Shown here in pieces: positions 47,403 to 56,069 of a DNA stretch of 64,000 nucleotides. Under the pieces are notes generated by a model, which saw only the letters and a program-made list of their open reading frames with translations, made no database searches and was not told the origin of the DNA. Numbering within the stretch: the first letter of the stretch is position 1; the number at the start of each line of letters is the position of its first letter. The DNA is from Massilia sp. Root351 (GTDB lineage: Bacteria; Pseudomonadota; Gammaproteobacteria; Burkholderiales; Burkholderiaceae_D): assembly GCF_001425045.1 (NCBI RefSeq), contig NZ_LMDJ01000003.1, positions 73,276-137,275 of the forward strand, given 5' to 3'. The position numbers were made by a program, and so were the translations under genes.

Positions 47403-49562
47403 TTACTTGCCGCTCAGGCCGCGGCGGTCCAGCAGCGGCTCGATCCTGGCATCGCGGCCGCGGAAGTTGCGGAACAGGTCGAGCGCGTCCGCCGTGCCGC
47501 CGCGCGACAGCAGCGTCTTGCGGAACCAGTCGCCGTTCTTGCGCTGCAGGCCGCCGTTTTCCTTGAACCATTCCACGGTGTCGGCGTCCAGCTTTTCGCT
47601 CCACAGGTAGGCGTAGTAGCCGGCCGCGTAGCCGCCCGAGAAGGTGTGCGAGAAGTAGGTGGTGCGGTAGCGCGGCGGCACCGGCGCGTAATCGATGCCG
47701 GCATCCTTCAGCGCGGCCGCTTCGAAGGCCAGCACGTCGCTCGGGATCTGGGCGGCTGTCAGCTGGTGCCAGCGCTGGTCCACCAGCGACGACGCCAGGT
47801 ATTCGGTGGTGGCGAAGCCCTGGTTGAATTTCTTCGACGCGGCCACTTTTTCCAGCAATTCTTTCGGCATCGGCTCGCCGGTCTTGTAGTGGCGCGCGTA
47901 GTTGGCCAGCACTTCGGGCTGCACCATCCACATTTCGTTCACTTGCGACGGGTATTCGACGAAGTCGCGCGGCACGCTGGTGCCGGAGAAGCGCGGGTAC
48001 TTCACATTGGAGAACATGCCGTGCAGCGCGTGGCCGAATTCGTGGAAGGTGGTCTTCACTTCGTCCACGGTCAGCAGCGTGGGCTCGCCAGCCGGCGGCT
48101 TGGGAATGTTCAGGTGGTTGGCCACCACCGACCTGGTGCCCATCAGCGCCGATTGCGACACGTACTCATTCATCCAGGCGCCGCCCTGCTTGGACGGGCG
48201 CGCGTACATGTCGGCCAGGAAGATGGCCAGCTGCTTGCCGTCGGCGTCGAACACGTCGTACACCTTGACGTCCGGATGGTAGAGCGGCAAGTCCTTGCGC
48301 TCCTTGAACGACAGGCCGTACAGCTTGTTGGCGGCGAAGAACACGCCTTTCTCCAGCACATTGGTCAGCTCGAAGTAGGGCTTGAGCTGGTTGCCGTCGA
48401 AGCTGAAGCGCTGGGCGCGCACCTTGTCGGTGTAGTAGGACCAGTCGGCCGCGCCGATCTGCAGCCCGGCTTTTTCCGCGTCGGCCACCGCTTGCAGGTC
48501 GGCCGCTTCCTTGCGCGCGTTGGTGACGGCCGGCTTGGCCAGCTCGGCCAGCAGCGTGTTGACGGCGCCGGTGGACTTGGCGGTCTGGTCTTCCAGCGAA
48601 TAGGCCGCGTAGTTCGGGTAGCCCAGCAGCACGGCCTTGTCGGCGCGCAGCTTGGCGATCTTCAGCACGTTGGCGCGGTTGTCGAACTCGCCGCCGTGGC
48701 TGCCGCGCGCCAGCGACAGGTCCATCATGCGCTTGCGGGTGGCCGGATTGGTCAGCACGGCCAGCGGCGCCTGGCCGGTGGTGTTGATCAGGGCGACGGC
48801 GAACTTGCCGTCCTGGCCGCGCGCCTTGGCGGCGGCCGCTGCCGCGTCGATGGCCGCTTCGGACATGCCGGCCAGCTCGGCGCGGGTGTCGACCACCAGC
48901 GCGCTGGCGTTGATTTCCTTCAACACGTTCTGCTGGAAGGCGGTCTGCAGCGTGGCCAGCTCGCCGTTCAGCACTTTCAGCTTTTCCTTGTCGGCGGCGG
49001 ACAGTTTGGCGCCGGCGCGCACGAAGTCGGTGTGGTAGCGCTCCAGCAGGTGCTTCGATTCGGCGTCCAGGCCCAGCTTGGCACGCTTGTCGTACAGCGA
49101 TTTCACACGCGCGTACAGCTTGGCGTTCAGGTAGATGGCGTCGTTGTGCGCGGCCAGCTTGGGCGACATCTCGGTGTCGATCGCGTCCAGCTGGGCGTTG
49201 GTGTTGGCGCCCTGCAGGTTGCTGAAGGTGGTGGCCACGCGGGTCAGCAGCTGGCCGGAACGCTCCATGGCGACGATGGTGTTGTCGAAGCTGGCCGGCT
49301 TGGCGCTATGGGCGATGGCCTCGATCTCCTTCAGCTGCTGCGCCATGCCTTCGGCAAACGCGGGCGCGAAGTGCTCGTCCTTGATCAGGTCGAACTGCGG
49401 GTAGTGCAAAGGCAGCGGGCTGAGCCTGAAGAAGGGATTGCCCGCCTGGGCGGCGGCCGCAGTCGCGGCAGCAGGAGCGGCGGCGCTTTGCGCGGCGTAC
49501 GCGAACGGGGTCAGCGCCAGGCCGAGGCTGGCTGCGAGGACGAGCATCTGAGGACGGGACAT
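47403..49562 (-). CDS. Exported M3-family zinc oligopeptidase (Dcp / oligopeptidase A type)
   Basis: A 719-residue zinc metallopeptidase with a signal peptide (MSRPQMLVLAASLGLALTPF, then AYAAQ). The catalytic motif TTFHEFGHALHGMFSNV (near 504) carries the two zinc His, and the third ligand, a Glu, lies in YPSQVNEMW. HTFSGGYAAGYYAYLWSEKL is the conserved C-terminal block. The layout resembles bacterial peptidyl-dipeptidase Dcp, which is also extracytoplasmic. It degrades short peptides. It is divergent from the LysR gene at 49722. Confidence 0.94.
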   Translation of the reverse strand: MSRPQMLVLAASLGLALTPFAYAAQSAAAPAAATAAAAQAGNPFFRLSPLPLHYPQFDLIKDEHFAPAFAEGMAQQLKEIEAIAHSAKPASFDNTIVAMERSGQLLTRVATTFSNLQGANTNAQLDAIDTEMSPKLAAHNDAIYLNAKLYARVKSLYDKRAKLGLDAESKHLLERYHTDFVRAGAKLSAADKEKLKVLNGELATLQTAFQQNVLKEINASALVVDTRAELAGMSEAAIDAAAAAAKARGQDGKFAVALINTTGQAPLAVLTNPATRKRMMDLSLARGSHGGEFDNRANVLKIAKLRADKAVLLGYPNYAAYSLEDQTAKSTGAVNTLLAELAKPAVTNARKEAADLQAVADAEKAGLQIGAADWSYYTDKVRAQRFSFDGNQLKPYFELTNVLEKGVFFAANKLYGLSFKERKDLPLYHPDVKVYDVFDADGKQLAIFLADMYARPSKQGGAWMNEYVSQSALMGTRSVVANHLNIPKPPAGEPTLLTVDEVKTTFHEFGHALHGMFSNVKYPRFSGTSVPRDFVEYPSQVNEMWMVQPEVLANYARHYKTGEPMPKELLEKVAASKKFNQGFATTEYLASSLVDQRWHQLTAAQIPSDVLAFEAAALKDAGIDYAPVPPRYRTTYFSHTFSGGYAAGYYAYLWSEKLDADTVEWFKENGGLQRKNGDWFRKTLLSRGGTADALDLFRNFRGRDARIEPLLDRRGLSGK

Positions 49563-49721
49563 AGCATCTTTCTAAGTGGGCCAAGGACTACCCTGCAACA
49601 AGCTGTCAACCGGCGGCAGGACGGAAGCCGCTGATGATAGCAGGCAGTCTATACAACGTCACTCGCTATTGATGCTGCAATGCACACGCTACAATCTGCA
49701 AAACTGAACGAAAGGGTAAGC

Positions 49722-50657
49722 GTGGACTATTTCACCGCAGTGCGGGCATTCGTGCGGGTCGTGGAGGCAGGCAGCTTCGCCAGGGCGGCCGACACGCTGC
49801 ATTGCCCGCGCAACACGGTCACCAAGCTGGTGCAATCGCTGGAAGCGCACCTGCAAGTCAAGCTGCTGCACCGGACCACGCGCAGGGTGTCCCCCACCAA
49901 CGACGGCGCGGCTTATTTCCAGCGCATGTCGCGCCTGCTGGACGAATGGCAGGAGGCCGAAGCCGACGTGGCGCAGGCGCGCAACGCGCCGCGCGGCCGG
50001 CTGCGGGTGGACATGAGCACCGCGCTTGCCGCGCTGCTGGTCATCCCCACGCTGGGCGCCTTCCAGGAACGCTACCCGGCGATGCAGCTCGACATCGGCG
50101 CCAGCGACCGCCAGGCCGACATGGTGGGCGAAGGCATCGACTGCGTGGTGCGCGCCGGCGCCATCAGCGATCCGTCGCTGATCGCGCGCCACATCGGCAA
50201 CCTGCCGGTGGTGACCTGCGCGTCGCCGGCCTACCTGGCGCGGCACGGCGTGCCGCTGCACCCGTCCAGCCTGGCCGGCGGCCACACACTGGTGCGCCAT
50301 TTTTTCGCCGGCTCGAACCGCCAGGCGCCATGGGTGCTGACCCACGCCACCGACCCGGCCAGCCCGGCCACGCTGGCCGGACGCCACTTCCTTTCCGTCA
50401 ACGACAGCAATGCGCTGCTGGCCGCCGCATTGGCGGGGCTGGGCGTGGTGCACTGCCCGCTGTTCATCGTCGGCGCGCAGATCGACGCCGGGACACTGCA
50501 GCCGCTGCTGCAGGACTGGAGCGCGCCCATGGTGCCGATCCACGTGGTGTACCCGGCCAACCGCCACCTGAGCGCGCGCACCCGCGCTTTCGTGGCCTGG
50601 ATGGCGGAGGTGTTCGGCAACAGCCCGTACGCCGTCCGTCCCGGCCCGCCGGGCTAA
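49722..50657 (+). CDS. LysR-family transcriptional regulator
   Basis: A 311-residue regulator. The N-terminal winged helix is FARAADTLHCPRNTVTKLVQ, and the effector-binding domain covers about 90-295 (STALAALLVIPTLGAFQERY and VRAGAISDPSLIARHIGNLP). I prefer the GTG at 49722 (DYFTAVRAFVRVVEAGSF), which has AAAGGG just upstream. An in-frame ATG at 49680 would add 14 residues that do not belong to the family. It is of the DNA-damage/aromatic-type subclass. It overlaps the following convergent LysR gene by 4 bp. Confidence 0.93.
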   Translation: MDYFTAVRAFVRVVEAGSFARAADTLHCPRNTVTKLVQSLEAHLQVKLLHRTTRRVSPTNDGAAYFQRMSRLLDEWQEAEADVAQARNAPRGRLRVDMSTALAALLVIPTLGAFQERYPAMQLDIGASDRQADMVGEGIDCVVRAGAISDPSLIARHIGNLPVVTCASPAYLARHGVPLHPSSLAGGHTLVRHFFAGSNRQAPWVLTHATDPASPATLAGRHFLSVNDSNALLAAALAGLGVVHCPLFIVGAQIDAGTLQPLLQDWSAPMVPIHVVYPANRHLSARTRAFVAWMAEVFGNSPYAVRPGPPG

Positions 50658-51574
50658 GCCGGCGGCACCGCGGCCTGCGCCACCGCGCCATGCTTGAGGC
50701 GCTCGACAAACCAGCGCCCGGCCGGGCCCGGCGGGTGATCGCGGCGGTGGATGGCGTGCATGGAAAAACCCGCGCCCAGCCCGGTGATGCCTTCCAGCGC
50801 AATCGCCACCAGGCGGCCCGCGTCCAGGTCCTCCTGCACCATGTGCAGCGGCATGTGGCCCCAGCCGAGCCCGGCTTTCAGGAAGGCGTGCTTGGCGCCC
50901 ATGTCCGCCAGGCGCCAGGCCTGTGCCGCCAGCACCCCGAAGTTGCGGCCCTCGGTCAGCGGCGAACGGTCGGTGAGCACCAGCTGCACGTGGCGCGCGG
51001 CGAGCGCGCGCAGCACCATGCCCTCGATGGCCGCCAGCGGATGGTCCGGCGCCACCACCGTCACGGCAGGCACGCTGAGCAGGTATTGCGAGGCGCAGCC
51101 CGGCGGTATTTCGGGCAGCGAGCCAATCACGGCGATGCGGCACTGCCCCGTCAACAGCGGCTGCACCACGGCGCCCAGCGCTTCCACGAACAGGCGCAGC
51201 GGCGTGCCGGGGAATTGCCGGTGGAAAGCCTGCACCGCCGCCGTCAGCGTGGCGATCGGATACATCACGTCCACCGCCACCGCCAGTTCCGGCTCCAGTC
51301 CTTCGGCCAGCGTGCGCGCCTTGGCCTTGAACGCGTCCATGCCGAGCACGGCCGAACGGGCCTGGTCCAGCAGCGCCCTGCCTTCCTCGGTCAGCTTCGG
51401 GTAGCGGCCGCCGCGGTCGAACAGCGCGAACCCCACCTGCAGCTCCAGGTTGGCCAGGGTGGTGCTGACCACCGACTGCGCGCGGCGCAGCTTGCGGCCG
51501 GCAGCCGAGAAGCTGCCTTCGTCGGCTGCGGCGATAAACGTGCGCAGCTGGTCCAGCGACATGGCATCCAGCAT
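50654..51574 (-). CDS. LysR-family transcriptional regulator, divergent from pirin-doxX
   Basis: A 306-residue regulator. The winged helix is SFSAAGRKLRRAQSVVSTTL, and the effector domain follows (LAVAVDVMYPIATLTAAVQAFH). The ATG at 51574 has the ribosome-binding site AAGGAG seven bases upstream. It is divergent from the pirin/doxX pair across 104 bp, the usual arrangement for a LysR regulator and its target. It probably regulates that operon; the ligand is unknown. Confidence 0.93.
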   Translation of the reverse strand: MLDAMSLDQLRTFIAAADEGSFSAAGRKLRRAQSVVSTTLANLELQVGFALFDRGGRYPKLTEEGRALLDQARSAVLGMDAFKAKARTLAEGLEPELAVAVDVMYPIATLTAAVQAFHRQFPGTPLRLFVEALGAVVQPLLTGQCRIAVIGSLPEIPPGCASQYLLSVPAVTVVAPDHPLAAIEGMVLRALAARHVQLVLTDRSPLTEGRNFGVLAAQAWRLADMGAKHAFLKAGLGWGHMPLHMVQEDLDAGRLVAIALEGITGLGAGFSMHAIHRRDHPPGPAGRWFVERLKHGAVAQAAVPPA

Positions 51575-51594
51575 CCATCTACTCCTTAGATAGT

Positions 51595-51627
51595 ATCCAT
51601 CCAATTATATAGGCTTTCACGATGGAT
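51595..51627. promoter_or_regulatory. Possible LysR operator in the LysR / pirin intergenic region
   Basis: ATCCATC (51595-51601) and GATGGAT (51621-51627) form an inverted repeat separated by 19 bp, inside an AT-rich stretch (AATTATATAGG). It lies between the two divergent start codons. The arms are short, so this is tentative. Confidence 0.35.
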
Positions 51628-51678
51628 GGCCGGGGCCTAACATGCCTCCATACCAACCGCACATTGAAGGAGCAGCAG

Positions 51679-52533
51679 ATGAACCAGGCAATCCAGCCAG
51701 CGCAACTGGCCCCAGCCGTCCAGCGCGGCATCGTGGCCCGCACCCAGGGCCACGGCCAGCGCGGCATTACCCGCCTCGTCAGCCCCGGCGACCTGGGCGA
51801 ACTGATCAAACCGTTTGTCTTCCTCGATCTGTTCCGCATGGGCGGCAATGCCGGCGCCGGCGGCATGGGCATGCACCCGCACTCGGGCATTGCGACGGTG
51901 ACCGTGGTGATGGAAGGGGCGATCGAATACCGCGAGACCACCGGCCAGCAAGGCGTGCTGCGCGCAGGCGGGGTGGAGTTCATGCATGCCGGCGGCGGCG
52001 TGTGGCACGGCGGCAGCCCGCACGGCGACGCCGGCGTGGCCGGTTTCCAGCTGTGGCTGGCGCTGCCGGCGCAAGACGAGAACGGCCCGGCGCACAGCCA
52101 GTACCTGGCGCCCGGCCAAGTGCCGTCCAGCGGCCCGGCCCGCGTCATTCTCGGCAACTACGAAGGCGTTGCCAGCCTGATCCAGCCGCGCGCAGCGCTG
52201 ACGTATCTGCACGTGAAGCTGCGCGACGGCGAGCAGTGGCTGTACACGCCGCCGGCCGGCCACGGCGTGGCCTGGGCAGCGGTGGGCAGCGGCGCCCTGG
52301 CAGTCGGCGAGGCCGTGCTGGAAGGCGAAGTGGCAGTGTTCGACGAGGGCGGCGGCGGGCTGCTGTTCACGGCGCGCGGCGACACCGAGTTCGTGCTCGG
52401 CTCGGCGGCCAGGCATCCCTACCCGCTGGTGACGGGCATGTATTCGGTGCACACCAGCGCCGCGGCCCTGATCCAGGGAGAACACGAAATCCGCCGCATC
52501 GGCAGCCAGCTGCGTGCCGCGAAATTGATTTAA
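51679..52533 (+). CDS. Pirin family protein
   Basis: A 284-residue bicupin. The metal-binding histidines are visible in GMGMHPHSGIATVTVVMEGA (near 59-78) and in EFMHAGGGVWHGGSPH (near 101). Pirins of this class act as quercetin dioxygenases or regulators. The ribosome-binding site AAGGAG lies 6 bp before the start. The doxX gene follows 50 bp later, and a LysR gene is divergent. A redox-linked operon is likely. Confidence 0.92.
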   Translation: MNQAIQPAQLAPAVQRGIVARTQGHGQRGITRLVSPGDLGELIKPFVFLDLFRMGGNAGAGGMGMHPHSGIATVTVVMEGAIEYRETTGQQGVLRAGGVEFMHAGGGVWHGGSPHGDAGVAGFQLWLALPAQDENGPAHSQYLAPGQVPSSGPARVILGNYEGVASLIQPRAALTYLHVKLRDGEQWLYTPPAGHGVAWAAVGSGALAVGEAVLEGEVAVFDEGGGGLLFTARGDTEFVLGSAARHPYPLVTGMYSVHTSAAALIQGEHEIRRIGSQLRAAKLI

Positions 52534-52583
52534 GAGTGCGCCAGCAACGCACTGCAACTTACCTAAACTAGAAAGGATTTGCC

Positions 52584-53012
52584 ATGAACACCAACAACAT
52601 CCACACTACCGCCCTGCCCCTGACCGGCCGCGTCCTGATGGCTGCCATTTTCGTCATGAGCGGCGTCGGCAAGCTGATGGCACCCGCCGCCACCATCGGC
52701 TACATCCAGGCCATGGGCCTGCCGCTGGCCGGCGCCGGGCTGGTGCTTGCCATCGTGGTGGAACTGGGCGGCGGCCTGCTGCTGGCCCTGGGCTACAAGA
52801 CCCGCCTGGTGGCGCTGGTACTGGCCGCGTTCTCGGTGCTGACCGGCCTGCTCTTCCATGGCGCCATCGGCGACCAGAACCAGATGATCCACTTGATGAA
52901 AAACCTGGCCATGGCCGGCGGCCTGCTGCAGGTGGTGGCCTTCGGCGCCGGCGCCTACAGCCTGGATGCCAAAGCACTGGCCGCTACCGGCGGCCGCCGC
53001 GCAGCGGCATGA
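52584..53012 (+). CDS. DoxX family membrane protein
   Basis: A 142-residue inner-membrane protein with four predicted segments. The N-terminal GRVLMAAIFVMSGVGKLMAP and MVELGGGLLLALGYKTRLVAL-type blocks are typical of the DoxX/YphA family, linked to respiratory or thiol redox. It is the last gene of the pirin-doxX unit and is followed by a strong bidirectional terminator shared with wrbA. Confidence 0.92.
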   Translation: MNTNNIHTTALPLTGRVLMAAIFVMSGVGKLMAPAATIGYIQAMGLPLAGAGLVLAIVVELGGGLLLALGYKTRLVALVLAAFSVLTGLLFHGAIGDQNQMIHLMKNLAMAGGLLQVVAFGAGAYSLDAKALAATGGRRAAA

Positions 53013-53028
53013 ATCCAGCCGCAGCATG

Positions 53029-53060
53029 AAAAAAGCCAGCTCCGTGGAGCTGGCTTTTTT
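53029..53060. terminator. Bidirectional terminator between doxX and wrbA
   Basis: AAAAAAGCCAGCTCC pairs with GGAGCTGGCTTTTTT around two bases (a few inner pairs will open). A-runs and T-runs flank both sides, so it serves both convergent genes. Confidence 0.95.
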
Positions 53061-53073
53061 ACGCCTGTCCTGC

Positions 53074-53673
53074 TCAGCCGAACAGCTTGTTGGCTGTCTT
53101 GGCGATCAATCCCCCCTGGAAACGCGCGCCGTCCAGTTCAAGCTGGCTCGGCTGCCGCTGTCCCTGCCCGCCGGCTATGGTGGTGGCGCCGTACGGGCTG
53201 CCGCCCACGATCTCATCCAGCGTCATCTGCGCCTGATAGCTGTAAGGCAGGCCGACAATCGTCATGCCGAAGTGCATCAGGTTGGTAATGATGGAGAACA
53301 GCGTCACTTCCTGGCCGCCGTGCTGCGTGGCGCTGGAGGTAAACGCGCCGCCCACCTTGCCGTTCAGCGCGCCGCTGGCCCACAGGCCGCCGGCCTGGTC
53401 CAGGAATGCGGCCATTTGCGACGGCATGCGGCCAAAGCGGGTCGGCGCACCGATGATGATGGCGTCATAGTTTGCCAGTTCGGCCACAGTGGCCACGGGC
53501 GCGCTCTGCTGCAGCTTGAAATGGCCCTTCTCGGCCACTTCCTGCGGCACCGTTTCCGGCACCCGCTTGAGGTCCACCGTTGCCCCTGCCGCGCGTGCAC
53601 CGTCGGCCATGGCCTCGGCCATCGACTCGATATGGCCGTACGACGAGTAATACAGAACAAGTACCTTCGACAT
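53074..53673 (-). CDS. wrbA: NAD(P)H:quinone oxidoreductase (WrbA, type IV)
   Basis: A 199-residue flavodoxin-like FMN enzyme that reduces quinones in two-electron steps. It begins [20 protein letters not shown] (the FMN phosphate loop), with [20 protein letters not shown] and [18 protein letters not shown] being the typical WrbA blocks. The ATG at 53673 has the ribosome-binding site GGAGAAAG and gives the family start. It lies beside the pirin-doxX unit but on the opposite strand. Confidence 0.96.
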   Translation of the reverse strand: MSKVLVLYYSSYGHIESMAEAMADGARAAGATVDLKRVPETVPQEVAEKGHFKLQQSAPVATVAELANYDAIIIGAPTRFGRMPSQMAAFLDQAGGLWASGALNGKVGGAFTSSATQHGGQEVTLFSIITNLMHFGMTIVGLPYSYQAQMTLDEIVGGSPYGATTIAGGQGQRQPSQLELDGARFQGGLIAKTANKLFG

Positions 53674-53887
53674 AACTTTCTCCATGTGGATGACTAATCG
53701 GGCACGCGCCAGCGAGCGTGCATTCTTAGCATAAAGCCATTTACAAAAACGCGTGCGCAGCCTGCCGATTGTCATCGGATTGGGAATAGTGGAGTGCCTG
53801 ATCGTATATTTATCATGCGACTGGCCGCCAATATACTGGTATCACCTGCTGAGAACAGCAGCCCAACCAACTGAAAAGGACACCACC

Positions 53888-54496
53888 ATGAGCACCCCAA
53901 CCACCATCGGCATCATCGGCGCTGGCGCCATCGGCCAGGCCTTCGCCAAGCAACTGGTGCGCGCCGGCATCAACGTCATCCTCAGCAACAGCCGTGGTCC
54001 GGCATCGCTGGCGGACACCGTCAAGCAGCTGGGCGGGCTGGCCCGCGCCGGCACGGTGCAGCAGGCCGCCGAAGCCGATGTGGTGTTCCTGAGCGTAGGC
54101 TGGGGCGCGGCCGAGAGCGTCCTGCGCGGCTTGAACCTGGACGGCCGCATCCTGATCGACGCCACCAATCCGGTGTTGATGCCCGGCTTGCGCAAGGCCG
54201 AGCTGGGCGGCCGTACCTCGACGCACGTACTGAGCGGCTGGGCAAAAGGGGCGCGCGTGGTCAAAGCGTACAACACGCTGCTGTCGCAGGTGCTGGCCAG
54301 CGATCCGGAGGAAGGCGGCGGCCGCCGCGTGGTATGGGTGTCCGGCAACGACGCCGAGGCCAAGGCCGTGGTGCTGCAGCTCACCGAGCGCATCCGCTTT
54401 GCCGGCATCGACCTGGGCGGCCTTGACGTGGGCGGCGCGCTGCAGCAATTCCCCGGCGGCGTACTGCCGGCCATCAATCTGGTGCAGCTGGGCTGA
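53888..54496 (+). CDS. NAD(P)-binding F420-dependent-oxidoreductase-like protein
   Basis: A 202-residue Rossmann-fold protein resembling the NADPH-dependent F420 reductase family. The binding motif is IGIIGAGAIGQAFAKQLVRA (near 7-26), followed by DVVFLSVGWGAAESVLRGLN and a GLDVGGALQQFPGG tail. Beta-proteobacteria do not usually make F420, so the true cofactor is probably NADP and the substrate is unknown. It stands alone, 214 bp from wrbA. It converges on the TMEM175-type gene. Confidence 0.88.
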   Translation: MSTPTTIGIIGAGAIGQAFAKQLVRAGINVILSNSRGPASLADTVKQLGGLARAGTVQQAAEADVVFLSVGWGAAESVLRGLNLDGRILIDATNPVLMPGLRKAELGGRTSTHVLSGWAKGARVVKAYNTLLSQVLASDPEEGGGRRVVWVSGNDAEAKAVVLQLTERIRFAGIDLGGLDVGGALQQFPGGVLPAINLVQLG

Positions 54497-54501
54497 GGCG
54501 C

Positions 54502-55077
54502 TTAGCCAGCCAGCCTGGTTTCAATGCGGCGGTCCGGAATGAACCACCAGACCGCCACCAGCACATACAGTCCGACGCTCACCCACGGATGCAGCACCGC
54601 CGTGGCGATGCCGGCGAGGTACAGCGCGATGGATAGCCACAGTTTGCGCTCCTTGCCGACCGCCAGCGCCAGCGCGGAGTTCGCGCCGTGCAGCCTGATC
54701 AGCACCTTTTCCAACAGCAGATAGGCCAGCGCGCACATGGTCAGCACCACGCCGTAGATGGCGGCGGGAATGGCGCCGAAGTGGTTCTCGCCCATCCAGC
54801 CGGTGACGAAGGGTATCAGCGACAGCCAGAACAGCAGGTGCAGGTTGGCCCACAGCACGCTGCCGTTGACCCTGCTCACCGCGTGCATCATGTGGTGATG
54901 GTTGTTCCAGTAGATGCCCACATAGACAAAGCTCAGCACGTAGCTCAGCATCACCGGCGCCAGCGGCAGCAGCGTGTCCCACGTCGCGCCATGCGGCACC
55001 TTCAGTTCCAGCACCATGATGGTGATGATGATGGCGATCACGCCATCGCTAAATGCTTCCAGCCTGCCTTTACCCAT
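54502..55077 (-). CDS. TMEM175-family (DUF1211) potassium-channel-like protein
   Basis: A 191-residue protein with six predicted membrane segments. The family motif is EAFSDGVIAIIITIMVLELK (residues 7-26), the FSDG signature in the first segment that forms the pore of bacterial TMEM175 channels. NHHHMMHAVSRVNGSVLWAN follows. Bacterial members are tetrameric potassium channels. It begins 3 bp after an antitoxin-like gene, which is unusual company. Confidence 0.92.
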   Translation of the reverse strand: MGKGRLEAFSDGVIAIIITIMVLELKVPHGATWDTLLPLAPVMLSYVLSFVYVGIYWNNHHHMMHAVSRVNGSVLWANLHLLFWLSLIPFVTGWMGENHFGAIPAAIYGVVLTMCALAYLLLEKVLIRLHGANSALALAVGKERKLWLSIALYLAGIATAVLHPWVSVGLYVLVAVWWFIPDRRIETRLAG

Positions 55078-55080
55078 TTG

Positions 55081-55266
55081 CTATCCTGTCTGATTCGAAG
55101 TTGCCGGCTCGGCCACGCTGGGCATTTGCTGGCGCGGCGGCGCACTGCACACCAGCCGTGCCACGGCCTGGCTGCGTTTCGTAGGCGTCGCCTCTTGGCC
55201 CGCTTCAACCATGGCAACCAGGCGGCCCAGCTGCGCTTTGGTTTGGGCCAGCGTCAATGTGTACAT
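55081..55266 (-). CDS. Phd/YefM-type antitoxin-like protein without a toxin
   Basis: A 61-residue protein that resembles a type II antitoxin N-terminus: YTLTLAQTKAQLGRLVAMVE, then GQEATPTKRSQAVARLV, the usual Phd/YefM arrangement (TKRGKPVAR in the family). The C-terminal half, which normally neutralises the toxin, is short and Pro/Ser-rich. No toxin gene is beside it: the next gene downstream is the TMEM175-type channel, 3 bp away, and upstream is a 106-bp gap. It may be an orphan or a decayed remnant now acting as a DNA-binding regulator of the channel gene. Confidence 0.65.
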   Translation of the reverse strand: MYTLTLAQTKAQLGRLVAMVEAGQEATPTKRSQAVARLVCSAPPRQQMPSVAEPATSNQTG

Positions 55267-55372
55267 GGCAGCCTCATGACTGTCCAGATAATCATCTCAT
55301 AGTAGCAAACATGGCGCGTCCATCACAGCCTGCCATTCGGGAGAAGCGGCGGAGAGCAAGCAGCCGCATGCG

Positions 55373-56065
55373 CTATGCGCCGGCGCTGGCGCCGAACAGC
55401 TCGCGGCCTTGCCACCGGGGTGCGGATGAGCGGTCCTGGAGGGTCACCGCCTTGCCGCCCAGCCCGGCAGCGCGGGCCAGCCTGGGCAACGCGCGGCAAT
55501 AGCTGCTCTGTACGCCGATCAGCCTGGCCAGCTGGCGGTATTCGAGCACCATCCCGTCCGGCACGGCAGCCAGGACAGCGACGGCGCGCTGGCGCCAGTC
55601 GTCGGACCATGGCGGCAGACCGCCCGGCAGCATGGATACCGCGTCGCCAGGCCGGATGATGCCGCCGCGCAGGACGCGCGCCAGCATGCCGCGCTGCGGG
55701 CCGATCCGGCGCGCCAGGCCAGGCGCGATGGCGTCAAGCTGGCCGCAGGCTTCGCACTGGAATGTCAGCCACAGCAGCGCATCGGTCCCTACCTGCAGCA
55801 CCATACCGGAGCGCAAGCCGGCCGTATCCATGTCGAGCAGAAGGTTTTCCCGCAGCGCGTGCGCCGCCAAGCCATGGCGGGCATAGGCGGGCGCACCGGC
55901 CAGCAGGAGCTGGCGCGGCGAGAGCGGATCCGCGTGCACGTCATCGAACAGGCCCTGCCCGCCCAGCGCCAGCAGCTGGCCGGCGTCCTGCAATGGCGCC
56001 TGTCCGGTGCATCGCTGCGCGACCGCGAGAACGCGGCCCCGATCCGGCCCTGCTTGCTGAACCAT
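55373..56065 (-). CDS. MOSC-domain protein with an O6-alkylguanine-transferase-like C-terminus
   Basis: A 230-residue protein of unusual architecture. Residues 1 to about 150 form a MOSC (molybdenum-cofactor sulfurase C-terminal) domain: LRENLLLDMDTAGLRSGMVL, LTFQCEACGQLD with the conserved Cys, and GMLARVLRGGIIRPGDAV. Residues from about 165 match the winged helix of O6-methylguanine-DNA methyltransferase (WRQRAVAVLAAVPDGMVLEY, then RQLARLIG and a CRALPRLARAAG helix), but the Pro-Cys-His-Arg alkyl acceptor is absent (GKAVTLQDR), as in alkyltransferase-like proteins. It lies 4 bp after nnrU. Its partner and substrate are unknown. Confidence 0.85.
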   Translation of the reverse strand: MVQQAGPDRGRVLAVAQRCTGQAPLQDAGQLLALGGQGLFDDVHADPLSPRQLLLAGAPAYARHGLAAHALRENLLLDMDTAGLRSGMVLQVGTDALLWLTFQCEACGQLDAIAPGLARRIGPQRGMLARVLRGGIIRPGDAVSMLPGGLPPWSDDWRQRAVAVLAAVPDGMVLEYRQLARLIGVQSSYCRALPRLARAAGLGGKAVTLQDRSSAPRWQGRELFGASAGA

Positions 56066-56069
56066 GGGC

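Noticed and set aside
53815..53850. LexA-like fragment (ATACTGGTATCACC) before the F420-reductase-like gene
   Set aside because: The second half-site CAG is missing at the required 10-bp spacing.
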